Below, piece after piece: positions 1-9,196 of a stretch of 64,000 bases of DNA (position 1 is the first letter of the stretch; each line of letters begins with the position of its first letter). The notes beneath the pieces were generated by a model. It was not told the origin of the DNA and did not search any database. It worked only from the letters and a program-made list of their open reading frames with translations. The stretch comes from Echinarachnius parma (lineage: Eukaryota > Echinodermata > Echinoidea > Clypeasteroida > Echinarachniidae). The DNA is taken from the NCBI GenBank assembly GCA_037951105.1, contig JBAMJV010010538.1, forward strand, positions 38,038-102,037, given 5' to 3'. The position numbers were made by a program, and so were the translations under genes.

Positions 1-79
1 TCAATGCAAGCAATTTAAAAATGCTAGCTTATACTTTTGACCATCTTATGAATGCTTTCTCCTTTTCCTTTTTTTTTTT

Positions 80-147
80 TGTATTCCTGTACGCCATATT
101 CTACTACAACCAGTGCTCCAGTATGACTGAGGGACTTCAGACGATCT
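80..147 (+). pseudogene. Decayed partial copy 1 of the TM9SF1-like terminal exon
   Basis: About 68 bases match the start of the real exon at 401-467. It encodes [10 protein letters not shown] and then, after changes, SSMTEGLQTI. It lacks the exon's first 15 bases, having a poly-T run instead, and similarity stops near 147. The conserved FFGY and KxD-tail segment is absent, and a stop comes soon after in the open frame (ending 212). It shares TGCTCCA and CAGACGATC with copy 2 rather than with the real exon, so the two broken copies probably descend from one earlier duplicate. It sits in the intron before the real exon. Confidence 0.75.
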
Positions 148-236
148 CTTCTAGTCTCATAAATGAAATATCTCGTGTCTTATCTTCCACTGGTATTGTG
201 TCTAGTTTATGACTGCTTTTTCGCCTAACTCATACC

Positions 237-290
237 AATTCAGATCCACTGGTATGTGCTCCAATATATCTGCTGGCCCTCAGACGATCA
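237..290 (+). pseudogene. Decayed partial copy 2 of the TM9SF1-like terminal exon, internally deleted
   Basis: Begins with TTCAGATCCACTGGTATG, which matches the acceptor and first codons of the real exon (TTCAGATCCACCGGTATG). It then jumps, with about 40 bases missing, to TGCTCCAATATATCTGCTGG and CAGACGATCA, matching the [10 protein letters not shown] segment. It keeps the AG acceptor but not the reading frame or the membrane segments. Use as an exon would give a truncated protein. Confidence 0.7.
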
Positions 291-385
291 ATCCAAATGA
301 TTGAGTGCTTTTAGCTGTTTGCCCTTCTTTTTGTTTGATCTATAAATATTAAAGTCATGTTCCTATCTTTTCCCTCCTTCTTCAG

Positions 386-587
386 ATCCACCGGTATGTT
401 TGTATTCCTGTACGCCATATTCTACTACAACAAGCGGTCCAGCATGTCGGGGGGCCTACAGACGATTGAGTTCTTTGGCTACACCCTTCTCTTCTGCTAC
501 ATCTTCTTCCTCATGCTCGGCACGGTCTCCTTCTTCGCGTCGCTCCGCTTTATCCGCTACATCTACGTCAACCTCAAGACGGACTAG
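386..587 (+). CDS. TM9SF1: TM9SF1-like nine-transmembrane protein, last coding exon
   Basis: Terminal exon of a transmembrane-9 superfamily (nonaspanin) gene; the rest lies left of the window. It opens after a pyrimidine-rich tract and AG at 384-385, entering at the third base of a codon. It encodes 66 residues ([10 protein letters not shown] through VNLKTD) and stops at TAG, 585-587. Two hydrophobic segments are visible, around [11 protein letters not shown] and [22 protein letters not shown]. The core SxMSGxxQTxEFFGY, then [22 protein letters not shown], fits TM9SF1 better than TM9SF2-4, from family knowledge. The last residues, KTD, match the C-terminal KxD/E signal known in TM9 proteins to bind COPI and hold them in the Golgi. 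TM9 proteins are linked to membrane-protein sorting and autophagy; the role here is inferred. Two broken copies of this exon lie just upstream. Confidence 0.88.
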
Positions 588-628
588 TTCTCTTCGCTCT
601 TTGCTGGGTGAGGTCTGTGCAGTAAAAA

Positions 629-720
629 ATGGGGGATTTTTGATCGCATGTGTGCTATGTTTACTGGGGCATGATGACGTCATGGTTCAGGCTGGTGCGC
701 ATGCGCCCACACATCCGCTC
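629..720 (+). repeat. CRE-bearing duplicated unit, copy 1
   Basis: Matches 871-963 at most positions. Both copies contain GATGACGTCATGGTTCA followed by a GCATGCGCCCACACAT block. The 8-bp palindrome TGACGTCA (675-682) is a perfect consensus CREB/ATF site. Copy spacing is about 242 bp. Confidence 0.8.
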
Positions 721-870
721 TTGCGGCGTCGCCAATCTGGCATTTGAAAATTAGGTACTGGCACGAGACGAAGTGGTGGCACATGCATACAGCCTGAATG
801 GTGACGGCGTCCGGATAGTGGACATGCAATCGAAAAGGCTCTTACATTCCCTTGATATCTGAGCTGTACA

Positions 871-963
871 ATAGGGGCTTTTTGATCTCATGTCTGTTAT
901 GTGGACTGGGACATGATGACGTCATGGTTCATGCTGGTGTGCATGCGCCCACACATACATGCT
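871..963 (+). repeat. CRE-bearing duplicated unit, copy 2
   Basis: Second copy of the unit at 629-720, with TGACGTCA at 917-924. The unit edges have diverged but the CRE and the GCATGCGCCCACACAT block are intact. Confidence 0.8.
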
Positions 964-1687
964 CTCTCAGGTCGTCTCTCCCACTACTAGTACCAGAATC
1001 GTGGACTGCAAAAAATCCACAACCCGATGTTAAAATATCTGTTCCTGGGACGACACAAAGTGACCGGAGTATCACAAACGGCTGATGCGGTCCAAGTACG
1101 AAATGGACTAGTAGGATACTTTTAATGCTTTGAAAACGTCATGGAACTTCAAAATTTGCTTGGTACTGACCGTTTTCGCCACATTTTGGTCGGATAGGAA
1201 ACGGAAGGAGAAAAGATGCAGTGGCCGGGACTAGGCCATTAGATATATGTCAACATCCAAACAGAATAATCACAATTTGTTTTGGCTTGGTGATCATTAC
1301 TATATGCTGTAAAATTCAAAGAATTTATTTGATACCAGTTGTACGAAATCTGTGCTTGTGCTGAAGAATACTTTTGTTTTTATATATTTCTTGTCATACA
1401 TGTATGTGTGATATAAAAGATGGCGGTTTTGCTCTTTGTGTTCAAGTGTAAGGATGTATGTTTTTCTTTGATCCTTTACTTGACATTAACTGGAGGATAA
1501 CAGAAATCTGAAAAGCTAAGTTAGATGTTCATAAAATTGCTTTTGTGTTTTGAATGTACAGGCAAACCTGCACCAGCACCCACCCACCTGTTTATAAAGA
1601 CCGCCTTTCTTGATCCCCCCGTGTATATTTTGAATGATATTATGATCAAAAGGGGTGTGCAGATTTGGTATGGCCCAAATTAACCTG

Positions 1688-1769
1688 GGCCCCGTAACAA
1701 GATTTACGACTGATGGTACGTTAAATTGATTGATTGATTTTAATCATGAACCTTATCGTTACGGGGCCA
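1688..1769. mobile_element. Short inverted-repeat element with GGGCCCCGTAAC ends
   Basis: Starts GGGCCCCGTAACAAG and ends CGTTACGGGGCC, with an AT-rich middle containing ATTGATTGATTG. It abuts the related GGGCCCCGTTGC element beginning at 1771. Confidence 0.6.
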
Positions 1770-1770
1770 T

Positions 1771-1929
1771 GGGCCCCGTTGCAGAAAGAGATGAAAATCA
1801 ATTGTAAGTTACAATTGTCAGAAAATGTGCATGTTACAGCCAATCAGATTTGCGCATGTAGAACACGTGATCCGACTTACAATTAATTGCAACTTACAAT
1901 CGATTGTATCTCTTTCTGCAACGGGGCCC
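1771..1929. mobile_element. MITE of the GGGCCCCGTTGCAGAAAGAG family
   Basis: Ends are long inverted repeats: GGGCCCCGTTGCAGAAAGAG at the left, CTCTTTCTGCAACGGGGCCC at the right. Subterminal segments (ACAATCGATTGTA-like) are also inverted, and the centre carries GCCAATCAGATTTGCGCATG. Related copies lie at 24234-24387, 38491-38661 and 54031-54364. No coding capacity. Confidence 0.8.
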
Positions 1930-2430
1930 TGGTCTGATTAATTTACAATGGTTCTCTCCTTGAAGCGCAGCCTATAAACAAATTGGCAACGTGCTGTTGC
2001 TTTGATCGCTATTAATTGACTTGAAGTGCTCATAGGGTTGTTGAGCAAGCTATGCTATATGCATAACGTTTTTCTTTTGCTTTTCTTAGTCCAACGCAGC
2101 ATTTTTTATGATTGTTACATTTCATTGATTTCTATTTTACCCGGAAAAGTTTTACGATGCTATAAATTGCTATCATAAGAAGTTGATTATATAATCTAGA
2201 AAGCAGAAATGTGTATGCATAGAACAAAGCTCACTCAACTTCACTTAAAGTCTGGTTTTCCACCAAAATCAATCGTCAATTTGTATTTAATAGTGGGTAA
2301 GGAGAATTGTGATGGAAATCAAACCAATCCCTGCCCTCAAATGCAATGTCTTCCTTTTTTTTGAGATTTATTGAGGAGAAGAATAATATGAGTTTTTAAA
2401 GTATGCTTAATCAAATTGCTTATCACTTTG

Positions 2431-2815
2431 TAAAGGAGTGGTCACATTGGGACACGACTCCCCACGAATAGACCCACGAATGCAGTACGAATTGGTACAA
2501 ATCTATGGCAAGCCGTTTTAACATCTATTCCTATTTCTTGATATCAATAATTGAATTATTGATATCAGTTTATTTCTTGATATCAAGTATTACCAATACC
2601 GAAAAGTATTTCTTGATATCAAGAATGCATTTCTTGATATCGAGAATGCATTTCTTGATATCAAGAATTTGATTTCTTGATATCAAGAATTGAATTCTTG
2701 ATATCAAGAAATAGGAATAAATGTTAAAAACAGCTTGCCATTGATTTGTACCAATGCGTACTGCATTCGTGGGTCTATTCGTGGGGAGTCGTGTCCCAAT
2801 GTGACCACTCCTTTA
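2431..2815. mobile_element. Long-TIR MITE filled with GATATC palindromes
   Basis: The left arm starts TAAAGGAGTGGTCACATTGG and the right arm is its reverse complement, ending CCACTCCTTTA; the arms stay complementary for about 60 bases. Both ends carry TA, so a TA target duplication is possible. Positions 2530-2712 hold seven copies of CTTGATATC, several as the full palindrome TTCTTGATATCAAGAA. Confidence 0.85.
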
Positions 2816-3338
2816 GATTTTGAACAAGGATTATAACTATATTGTAAAATGTATATTAGAAGGTGCCTAGTGCATTATTTTTTGTGTATAGTAAATGAAA
2901 AAGAAAAAAAAACAGAATTAACAGACTGTTTAATTGTCCGTGTGATATTAATCCGCGTGTCTCTATCTCAATTCTTGAAAACTGGATAAAATATTGATAC
3001 AAGTACACTGCACTATTAGTAAGACATGGGCACTTTGTGGAGGGTTTAAATGAAGGTTTGTTATTTCTTGAGGCATATCGGCTTCAAGCGAGCACCCTGA
3101 AAATGATTTTTACAATTCACTCTATAATAATAGGGAGAAGCAATTACTCCAGTAGTTCTCTGCTTATTTGTGAATTTGCACTTTTATGTTTTGTCTCATT
3201 CTACCCCTCCAACAGGAATGCCTATTTTAATTGTGGCATTCTATTACTAAGCAGAGATCACTGTACTAATGATGTGTGTAGGATGTTTTTTGTGTTATCC
3301 ATGAGCCTTGAACTTTGAATTGTTATAGATAGCTTGGA

Positions 3339-4008
3339 ACCCATTCAGGACTGTTTGAATGATTTTAGAACTGACATCAAATGCCAAATTATGTATCGCA
3401 TTGAAACACTGTCTCGAACAGTGAATGCGGATGCATGTACATAATCAGAATGGGTTTGATATAGTTGTTATTTTTTATTTTGGTTATTTTAAAAAGTTTA
3501 CAGTGAAGCTAATGTACTTAATCAGGGCTCAGGGGCCTATATATTAAAGGGTACCACCAGCCAAAAAAAATATTCTTATAACTGAAAGGTAACATCTTTA
3601 GTAGTCCATTCCATCAACAAGTTCACAAAAATATGTTTCCAGAAAAAATATATAATTGGAAAATGCATCACCATTCTAAAGCATGTCTGGATGTACGAAG
3701 ACTACCTTTGTGCAGAGCGAACGAATCGTCCGGATTCTATTGTCTCCAGATGTACGCCTGAATAGAATTGGCGCACTCGCAAATGTTCGGCGCGTACGGA
3801 ACCACGAAATAATAGTGGTTCCGTAGGGGGTGGTAATTTATTGCATTGTTTATGAATTACACAACCCTTTTGAAAATGTTGGGTATGTATTTGATATCAC
3901 AAAACGGTACCAAAACTTATAACTATGTGTTGTTCTTTGCCTGGTGGTCCCCTTTAAATTGTATACATTCAGCGGAGTATTTTATTGTTTACTAGTCCTG
4001 AATGGGTT
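3339..4008. mobile_element. Inverted arms AACCCATTCAGGACT around a nested element
   Basis: AACCCATTCAGGACTG near 3339 and AGTCCTGAATGGGTT at 3994-4008 are inverted. They match the ends of the small TTAACCC family seen elsewhere. The interval is longer than usual because the TTAA element at 3544-3957 lies inside it. Confidence 0.5.
3544..3957. mobile_element. TTAA-type MITE, AAAGGGxACCACCAG ends
   Basis: Begins TTAAAGGGTACCACCAGCC and ends CTGGTGGTCCCCTTTAA, an inverted pair flanked by TTAA. TTAA target duplication is typical of piggyBac and Kolobok elements. The interior contains an inverted GTTCGGCGCGTACGGAACCAC-type segment (cited to 20 bases at most: GGAACCACGAAATAATAGTG). No ORF of note. 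Confidence 0.75.
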
Positions 4009-4122
4009 GCGAAGCATGCAAAGTTAGTGTGATGTTAAATGCTATGTTAATAATAGACAGATCGGGCTGTTCGGAGGAACTGCGGGATGTTTAATGTGGG
4101 GATGAAAGTCCCTTTTGCAATA

Positions 4123-4377
4123 TATTTGCCCGCGTGCCCAGGACAAATACAAGTTTGTGTCGGGCAAGTCAAATGTCATAAATTGTCTAGTTTACTTGCC
4201 CGATTGGGCAACTAAAACAAAATTCAACTATGAGAGAACAATGTAATTTCATACATGTAAATCTCATCTAGAAGTAAGAGGGCAAGTAAGTTTTATATTA
4301 GGGCAAGCAAAATTTCAAAATGTATGATTTTACTTGCCCAATGGACCAATACGGAAAAAAGTAAGTGCGGAGGCTTG
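4123..4377 (-). mobile_element. Word-repeat element (GGGCAAGT family), left-truncated
   Basis: The octamer GGGCAAGT, or its complement ACTTGCCC, recurs at least five times in about 250 bp. The right end AAGTGCGGAGGCTTG is the reverse complement of the left end of the element at 30754 (CAAGCCTCCGCACT). The opposite end is not conserved here. Confidence 0.65.
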
Positions 4378-4393
4378 TATTAATCTTACCGTG

Positions 4394-4650
4394 CACTACA
4401 CAATCGGATTTAGATCCGACAAACAACCCTGTATCTGAACTAAAACAAGATGTGCATTTTTAAAGCATGTAGTATAGTTCAGATCCGTGATCGTTCGTCG
4501 GATCGCATCAGATATTCTACAGTCTCCACAATCCGATTCCAGTGCGACAAACGGCTGTGTATCTGAACAAAGGCAAGATATGCGTATTTAAAGCATGTAT
4601 TATTGTTCAGATCCTTGATTGATTGTTAGATTGGATCGGATTGTGTAGTG
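4394..4650. mobile_element. MITE made of two direct units, CACTACACAATC ends
   Basis: CACTACACAATCGGATT at the left is inverted as ATCGGATTGTGTAGTG at the right. Between them a unit of about 130 bp occurs twice (starts near 4398 and 4528), each with ATCCGAC or GTGCGACAAAC, GTATCTGAAC and TTTAAAGCATGTA segments in order. Confidence 0.7.
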
Positions 4651-4987
4651 TTTGGTGGGCTTTATGTAACTAAAAGGCTGATAAATGCTTAATAAGTTGT
4701 TTTGTACAGGAGCACTATATATCATGTACAGTATACACAGTTTTGCACTATATTAACAGAAATGATGCACATACTTTACATGTGTGCATGTGTGCGCAAA
4801 AAATAAATTACACACGTGCACATGTATATTATTATTCTTAGATGTATTTTTTCCTTCTGTATAAATAGGATGATGAAATTATTTTACTTACACTTTTTTT
4901 ATAGATACAATGGCTAATTTGAATAGAGATGTACATGTATGTATTCATTTATTGCAAAGCTCTTAGAGATAATGATCAATCATATTA

Positions 4988-5199
4988 AGCCCGGCGCAGA
5001 CAGAGCCGACTCGACCCGATCCGACTGGTTTCAATCAGGCTAGAGGTGGGCCCGGTCGGTCTGATCCGTTTCATCGTGTTGAATTGGCCCAAACTAGCAT
5101 CCGACTGTCTTTCGACTGGCAAAATGTGTGTCGCAAGGCACTGAAAACTGAGCCGATCCGAATGAAAACCGGTCGAGTCGGCTCTGTCTGCAGAGGGCT
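4988..5199. mobile_element. Harbinger-like MITE with TTA target duplication
   Basis: The left end AGCCCGGCGCAGACAGAGCC and right end GGCTCTGTCTGCAGAGGGCT form an imperfect inverted repeat that continues inward (GACTCGACCCGAT against ACCGGTCGAGTC). TTA flanks both sides (4985-4987, 5200-5202). A 3-bp TWA/TTA duplication is typical of PIF/Harbinger elements. Confidence 0.75.
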
Positions 5200-5537
5200 T
5201 TAGGCGCTATATAAAGTTGAGTATATTGCTGCTATCATTGCTAAACCTTCGGCAAACGTGAAAGTAAAATAAACTTACAAATGGTAACTTTGGTAAAAAA
5301 ATAATGAAAAAAATGTCACTCTCACAAAAAAAAAATACAGATCTTGATATTATATGATGCTTTTTCATTGCGTCTATAGAAGGGATATTGAGAGATTGCA
5401 TCAATCCGTATAATTTGTTATTTGGAAATATTGTGCATTATCCAAATCCTTGCTGTTCATTTTGTACTATGTGATCCGGAATGAGGGCTGCCTAATCACA
5501 CATGGGCATTGCATGTTTTAGTATAAGATACCAAAGA

Positions 5538-6387
5538 GTGATGTCACAGCGATTCAAATCCATTGGTAATAGTTCAAAGCCATGTCGGGCAAGCCAAAAT
5601 GTTGTGATCAAGTGGTTGCTAAGAAGTCAGTAGTGTACCAAACTGTTACATCACAGATATTCATCATTATGTATGGGTTATGGTTCTTAACAATGTCGGG
5701 CAAGCCAGAATGTTCTGATCTAGCGGTTGCTAAGAAGACAATTATTGGCCAGCTCTGCCACGCTATTAATAGCCCAAATCAAATGATAGGTTCTTTAGAA
5801 CCATTTATATGCTGTAACGAAAGACTGTTATTTTATTACTTTGATACTCTACAGTGTAATGGTTCCAAACAACTTGTCCTCTGATTCAGGCTTATGGTAG
5901 TGGGTTGAAGCTGGAAGATTGCCTTTAAAGGGACTTGTAACATTGTCCAAATCCTCAAAATCCAATTGGAATTCTAGCGGTTCTCTCATACCTTGTTGTG
6001 TTTGTGTTAACAAAAAAAAGCATGGGACAGGTTTCGGTTTTTCAAATTTCCCTTTCGTTATGAAGTATTCAGATGTTAAATTATCCAATGGATCGTCGAA
6101 ACCGTGTACAAAGTCAGTGCAATGAGTTAGTGAACATCACTTTGCATTTTTGCTCATTACTCGGCCATATAACATGTATAACGTCCATTTAACTGGAAAT
6201 TTTCACAAAATACCCAGTGGACATATGAGATAAAAACAATATACATTGTACCAACCATTCATTACTTTTTGCACCTGTAAACAGAGTTACTAGATCCCTT
6301 TAAGCAATCGCTAGGTCAGAAACGCCTGGCTTGCCAGACATTTGTTTAGAACCATTACCCATGGCGATGAATAGCTGTGACATCACG
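5538..6387. mobile_element. Large inverted-repeat element with GTGATGTCACAGC ends
   Basis: The left arm from GTGATGTCACAGC (5538) through GGCAAGCC is repeated in inverted order at 6300-6386 (GGCTTGCC through GCTGTGACATCAC). A TTAA MITE (5925-6303) is nested inside. The left arm was also locally duplicated: ATGTCGGGCAAGCCA occurs near 5582 and 5695, each followed by GTTGCTAAGAAG. Confidence 0.65.
5925..6303 (+). mobile_element. TTAA MITE, TTAAAGGGA family, copy A
   Basis: Left TTAAAGGGACTTGTAACATTG and right GAGTTACTAGATCCCTTTAA are inverted ends flanked by TTAA. Diagnostic internal blocks are AATTCTAGCGGTTCTC, GCATGGGACAGGTTTCGG and ATTACTCGGCCATATAA. Further copies lie at 8810-9196, 9630-9929, 11701-12076 and 13058-13666. 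Confidence 0.85.
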
Positions 6388-6399
6388 CTGCGGTACTCT

Positions 6400-7060
6400 T
6401 CAACTTTGTAGAGCTGGGATGGAGAGTTCTCTGTATCTGAATGCTGTACTAGTAGTATGGCCAATTCTTTTAGGTCATTTTACCAGTTACTTTGTTTTAT
6501 ATTATATGTATTTATTTTCAGTTTGTTTATACACATTAACATATACATATAGTTTGTAGATCATGTTCTGAAAGGAATCGTTCATCCTTGCATTTATGTG
6601 CTTGAAATTGCATAAATTTGTTTGTCAATTGATAATCATTTTGTTATCTAATTTGTAAATCATAACATGTATACTTGTAATATATTCTATGTATATGCAC
6701 CTTTGCTATAGTGCATTCTTGTTTCCAACTTTCACTAACAAGCAGTGTCATAATTTCTTTCTTTGTGTGACCAAAATATTTGTTTTTTGTCCCATTTTAT
6801 TTATTCAACCATAATACAAATTCAATCAATACTAACAATATTAAAAACATTGAAATAATGGTTTGGAGCCCCTGAGAAGCGAAAGCTTATAATTGGGACC
6901 CCAGTTTGAAAGCTCAAGTAAACAATCGTACTTAATAAACAACTATAAAAAAAGAAAAAGTTTTTTATAATAACATGTATAGAAACATGTGTAAAGTGTT
7001 TATAGATTATCTGTTATAGTACCTCTTTGATTTGATGTTAATTTGTACATGTACTACTAA
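6400..7060. other. AT-rich spacer, nothing recognised
   Basis: No coding exon, RNA gene or clear inverted repeat was seen. The open frames here are short and of simple AT-rich composition. Confidence 0.5.
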
Positions 7061-7062
7061 TA

Positions 7063-7285
7063 GCCCGGTCACATATCAACGGATTGCGCAAACGGATGTC
7101 AAACGGAGAGCTAAATTTTCCATCCGTTCTATACGTTTCTTGTCCGTTCCTTGTCCGGTGATGTACGTTGTTCTATGTTTTGTACATGAAGCAATGGAGA
7201 CGACTTTCATCACCGGATAATTTAATTTCGCAAATTGTCTATTCGTTGGGCATACGTTTCCGATATCCGTTGATATCTGACCGGG
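7063..7285. mobile_element. MITE, CCCGGTCACATATC ends, copy 1
   Basis: GCCCGGTCACATATCAACGG at the left is inverted as CCGTTGATATCTGACCGGG at the right. The interior has many CCGTT/AACGG words and GAAGCAATGGAGACGACTTTC. A diverged copy in the opposite orientation is at 51475-51706. Confidence 0.75.
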
Positions 7286-7516
7286 TAATCCTAATTATAC
7301 ATATCAATGACCCATATTGTAGCGTATGAGCAATTCCAACAGGTAGCCCGACTTAGAATGCTCCCCAGGGACTGGGAAATGTGCATGTCACCTGCATATA
7401 ACTTGAGTGTGCTTCCAGTAACCCACAGGAAAACGTTTTGTAAATTTGATTGGAGATGATGATTCAAGGACTACATACATGTGACAAAATGGGACATACC
7501 TTTATACAAATTAGTA

Positions 7517-8003
7517 CAGTGGATCCTCATTATAACAAGACTATTGGGACCAGGACAACTACTGTACCTTATTATATTATCAGGAATCTTGTGTAAAAAA
7601 ACAACATTATGGAGAGCTTAGGCAGACTAAATTACCTTGTTAAAGTGGGACCTTGTTATAAGGCGCTCTGATTTAACAAAACCCTCTTATAACAAGCTAA
7701 TGTAGCAGTCACACCGCCAAACCGAAACCAGACCGAACTTCCACTTTATCAGGCACCGACAAGAGCCCGAACTGGGGTTAGCAGTCACTACAAAAGAGAC
7801 TGACACTCCGACACCAAACCACTACCAAACCGCTAGCACTCCGAACGTCCCCGAAACGTCCCCAAATTATTCGGTCTCTTGGCGGTGTGACTGCTACATA
7901 AACTTTCTAGTCCCAGGTCTTAATCTTCTTTTTGTTTCACCCTGGTATAACAAGATACCCGATATGTTCGAGATTTCAAGCTCTTCATAACGAGGTTCCA
8001 CTG
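7517..8003. mobile_element. Pogo/Tigger-like non-autonomous element with a Harbinger insert
   Basis: Starts CAGTGGATCCTCATTATAAC and ends TTCATAACGAGGTTCCACTG, with TA on both sides (7515-7516, 8004-8005), the layout of pogo-type mariner relatives. TATAACAAG words recur inside. Without the Harbinger-like insert at 7701-7898 it is about 290 bp. Confidence 0.75.
7701..7898. mobile_element. Harbinger-like MITE with TAA target duplication
   Basis: The ends TGTAGCAGTCACACCGCCAA and TTGGCGGTGTGACTGCTACA are perfect inverted repeats of 20 bases. TAA flanks both sides (7698-7700, 7899-7901), fitting PIF/Harbinger. The interior is rich in CCGAAC, ACCAAACC and CCCCGAAACG words. It interrupts the pogo-like element, so it is the younger insertion. 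Confidence 0.88.
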
Positions 8004-8309
8004 TATAAAAGGGTATTGTTATATCAGAGATCTTTATACAATGTTCTTTTATCTGGCTGTGTGCAAGAGCTTTTGATGTTTGTTTTGTTTCGTTTATTCC
8101 TAACATGTACTTGCTTCTCTTCTGTAAATGATTGTATAAATGAATCTGTTGAGAAATAACACAAATTATAGATATATATCGTCGTCGTTTTATTTGTGAA
8201 TTTGTTTTGTTTGTAATATGTATTTAGTTGAGTGTGTTAGTGACAATCTTAAATTGTAAGTGTGGGTTTGAGGAGTCAGGGACTGGTTACCTTATTTATG
8301 CATTGTGCA

Positions 8310-8410
8310 TGTCACACACACTCACAAACACACACACATACACACACAAACAGGGCTTGCAAACAGTACACAAATTGTACGCTTTCGTAAAACATAGACA
8401 CACACACTCA
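8310..8410. repeat. Impure CA-rich microsatellite
   Basis: Runs of CACA and ACACAA, interrupted by a unique block around 8350-8390. Confidence 0.7.
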
Positions 8411-8809
8411 GGAAGTGATAGTTCTTGTGATTAATTAGTTTAATTCCAGAATTTCGTTTAACAGAAGACCAAATCTGACATGTGCTCACAATTTTCCCCC
8501 TAACTTTTTAAAGATAGAGTATGATGTAAAACGACATAATCCTTTTGACCCCACTAGAAAGATGAAGATATAAAAAGCCTAGCAGTTACCCAGTGTCAAA
8601 AAGAAGAGAAAAATGCTTGTTTTTTATGTTTGCAATATTCATAATGAATATGTAGTAACAACAAATTAGTTTGTGTCATCAAATTTTATAAGAGAGATTT
8701 AGACTTAGAAGATGAAAGTCATGTTCTTTACCTTTTTAATAGTAATTGATTTCATGTAAATACAAATTATCTGTTTCAGTTAATTCAATTTCCCCAGCGA
8801 GTTTAAAAT

Positions 8810-9196
8810 TTAAAGGGATCTAGTAACTGTTGACATGTGCAAAAAAAAGTGATGAATGGTTAATACAATGTATATTGTTGTTAGTTGATACGTCCACTGG
8901 GTATCGTGTGAAAATTTCAAGTTAAATGGACTATATATGGCCGAGTAATGAGCAAAAATGCAAAGTGACATTAACTAACTCATTACACTCACTTTGCACA
9001 CGGTTCCGACGATCCATTGGATAATTTGACATCTGAACACTTCAATCGTAAATATATTTTTAACGAAAGGGAAATTTGAAAAACCAAAACTTGTCCCATG
9101 CTTTTATTGTTAATACGAATATAACAAGGTATGAGGGAACCGCTAGAATTCCAATTTGATTTTGAGGATTTGGAAAATGTTACTAAGTCCATTTAA
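8810..9196 (-). mobile_element. TTAA MITE, TTAAAGGGA family, copy B
   Basis: Reverse-oriented copy: TTAAAGGGATCTAGTAAC at the left; the right end AATGTTACTAAGTCCATTTAA has lost perfect symmetry. The GGCCGAGTAATGAGC and CCGCTAGAATTCC blocks match copy A reversed. Confidence 0.85.

Larger units (their letters stand above)
588..1250 (+). other. Probable 3' UTR and flank of the TM9SF1-like gene
   Basis: Sequence directly after the TAG stop, fairly GC-balanced for this window, with the duplicated CRE-bearing unit described separately. No AATAAA was seen close to the stop. The first canonical AATAAA noticed on + is at 2716-2721, inside a transposable element, so the transcript end is unknown. Confidence 0.4.

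Noticed and set aside
400-747. Ser/Thr/Arg-rich 115-codon frame overlapping the TM9SF1-like exon
   Set aside because: Out-of-frame reading of the real exon.
5582-6125. Frames with MSGKPKC and repeated MSGKPEC, and the reverse-strand frame
   Set aside because: They lie in the inverted arms of the 5538-6387 element and the nested MITE; the apparent repeat is the arm duplication.
8989-9192. Frame SKSSKSNWNSSGSLIPC recurring at 5919 and 8989
   Set aside because: A shared translation of TTAA-family MITE copies, not a protein family.
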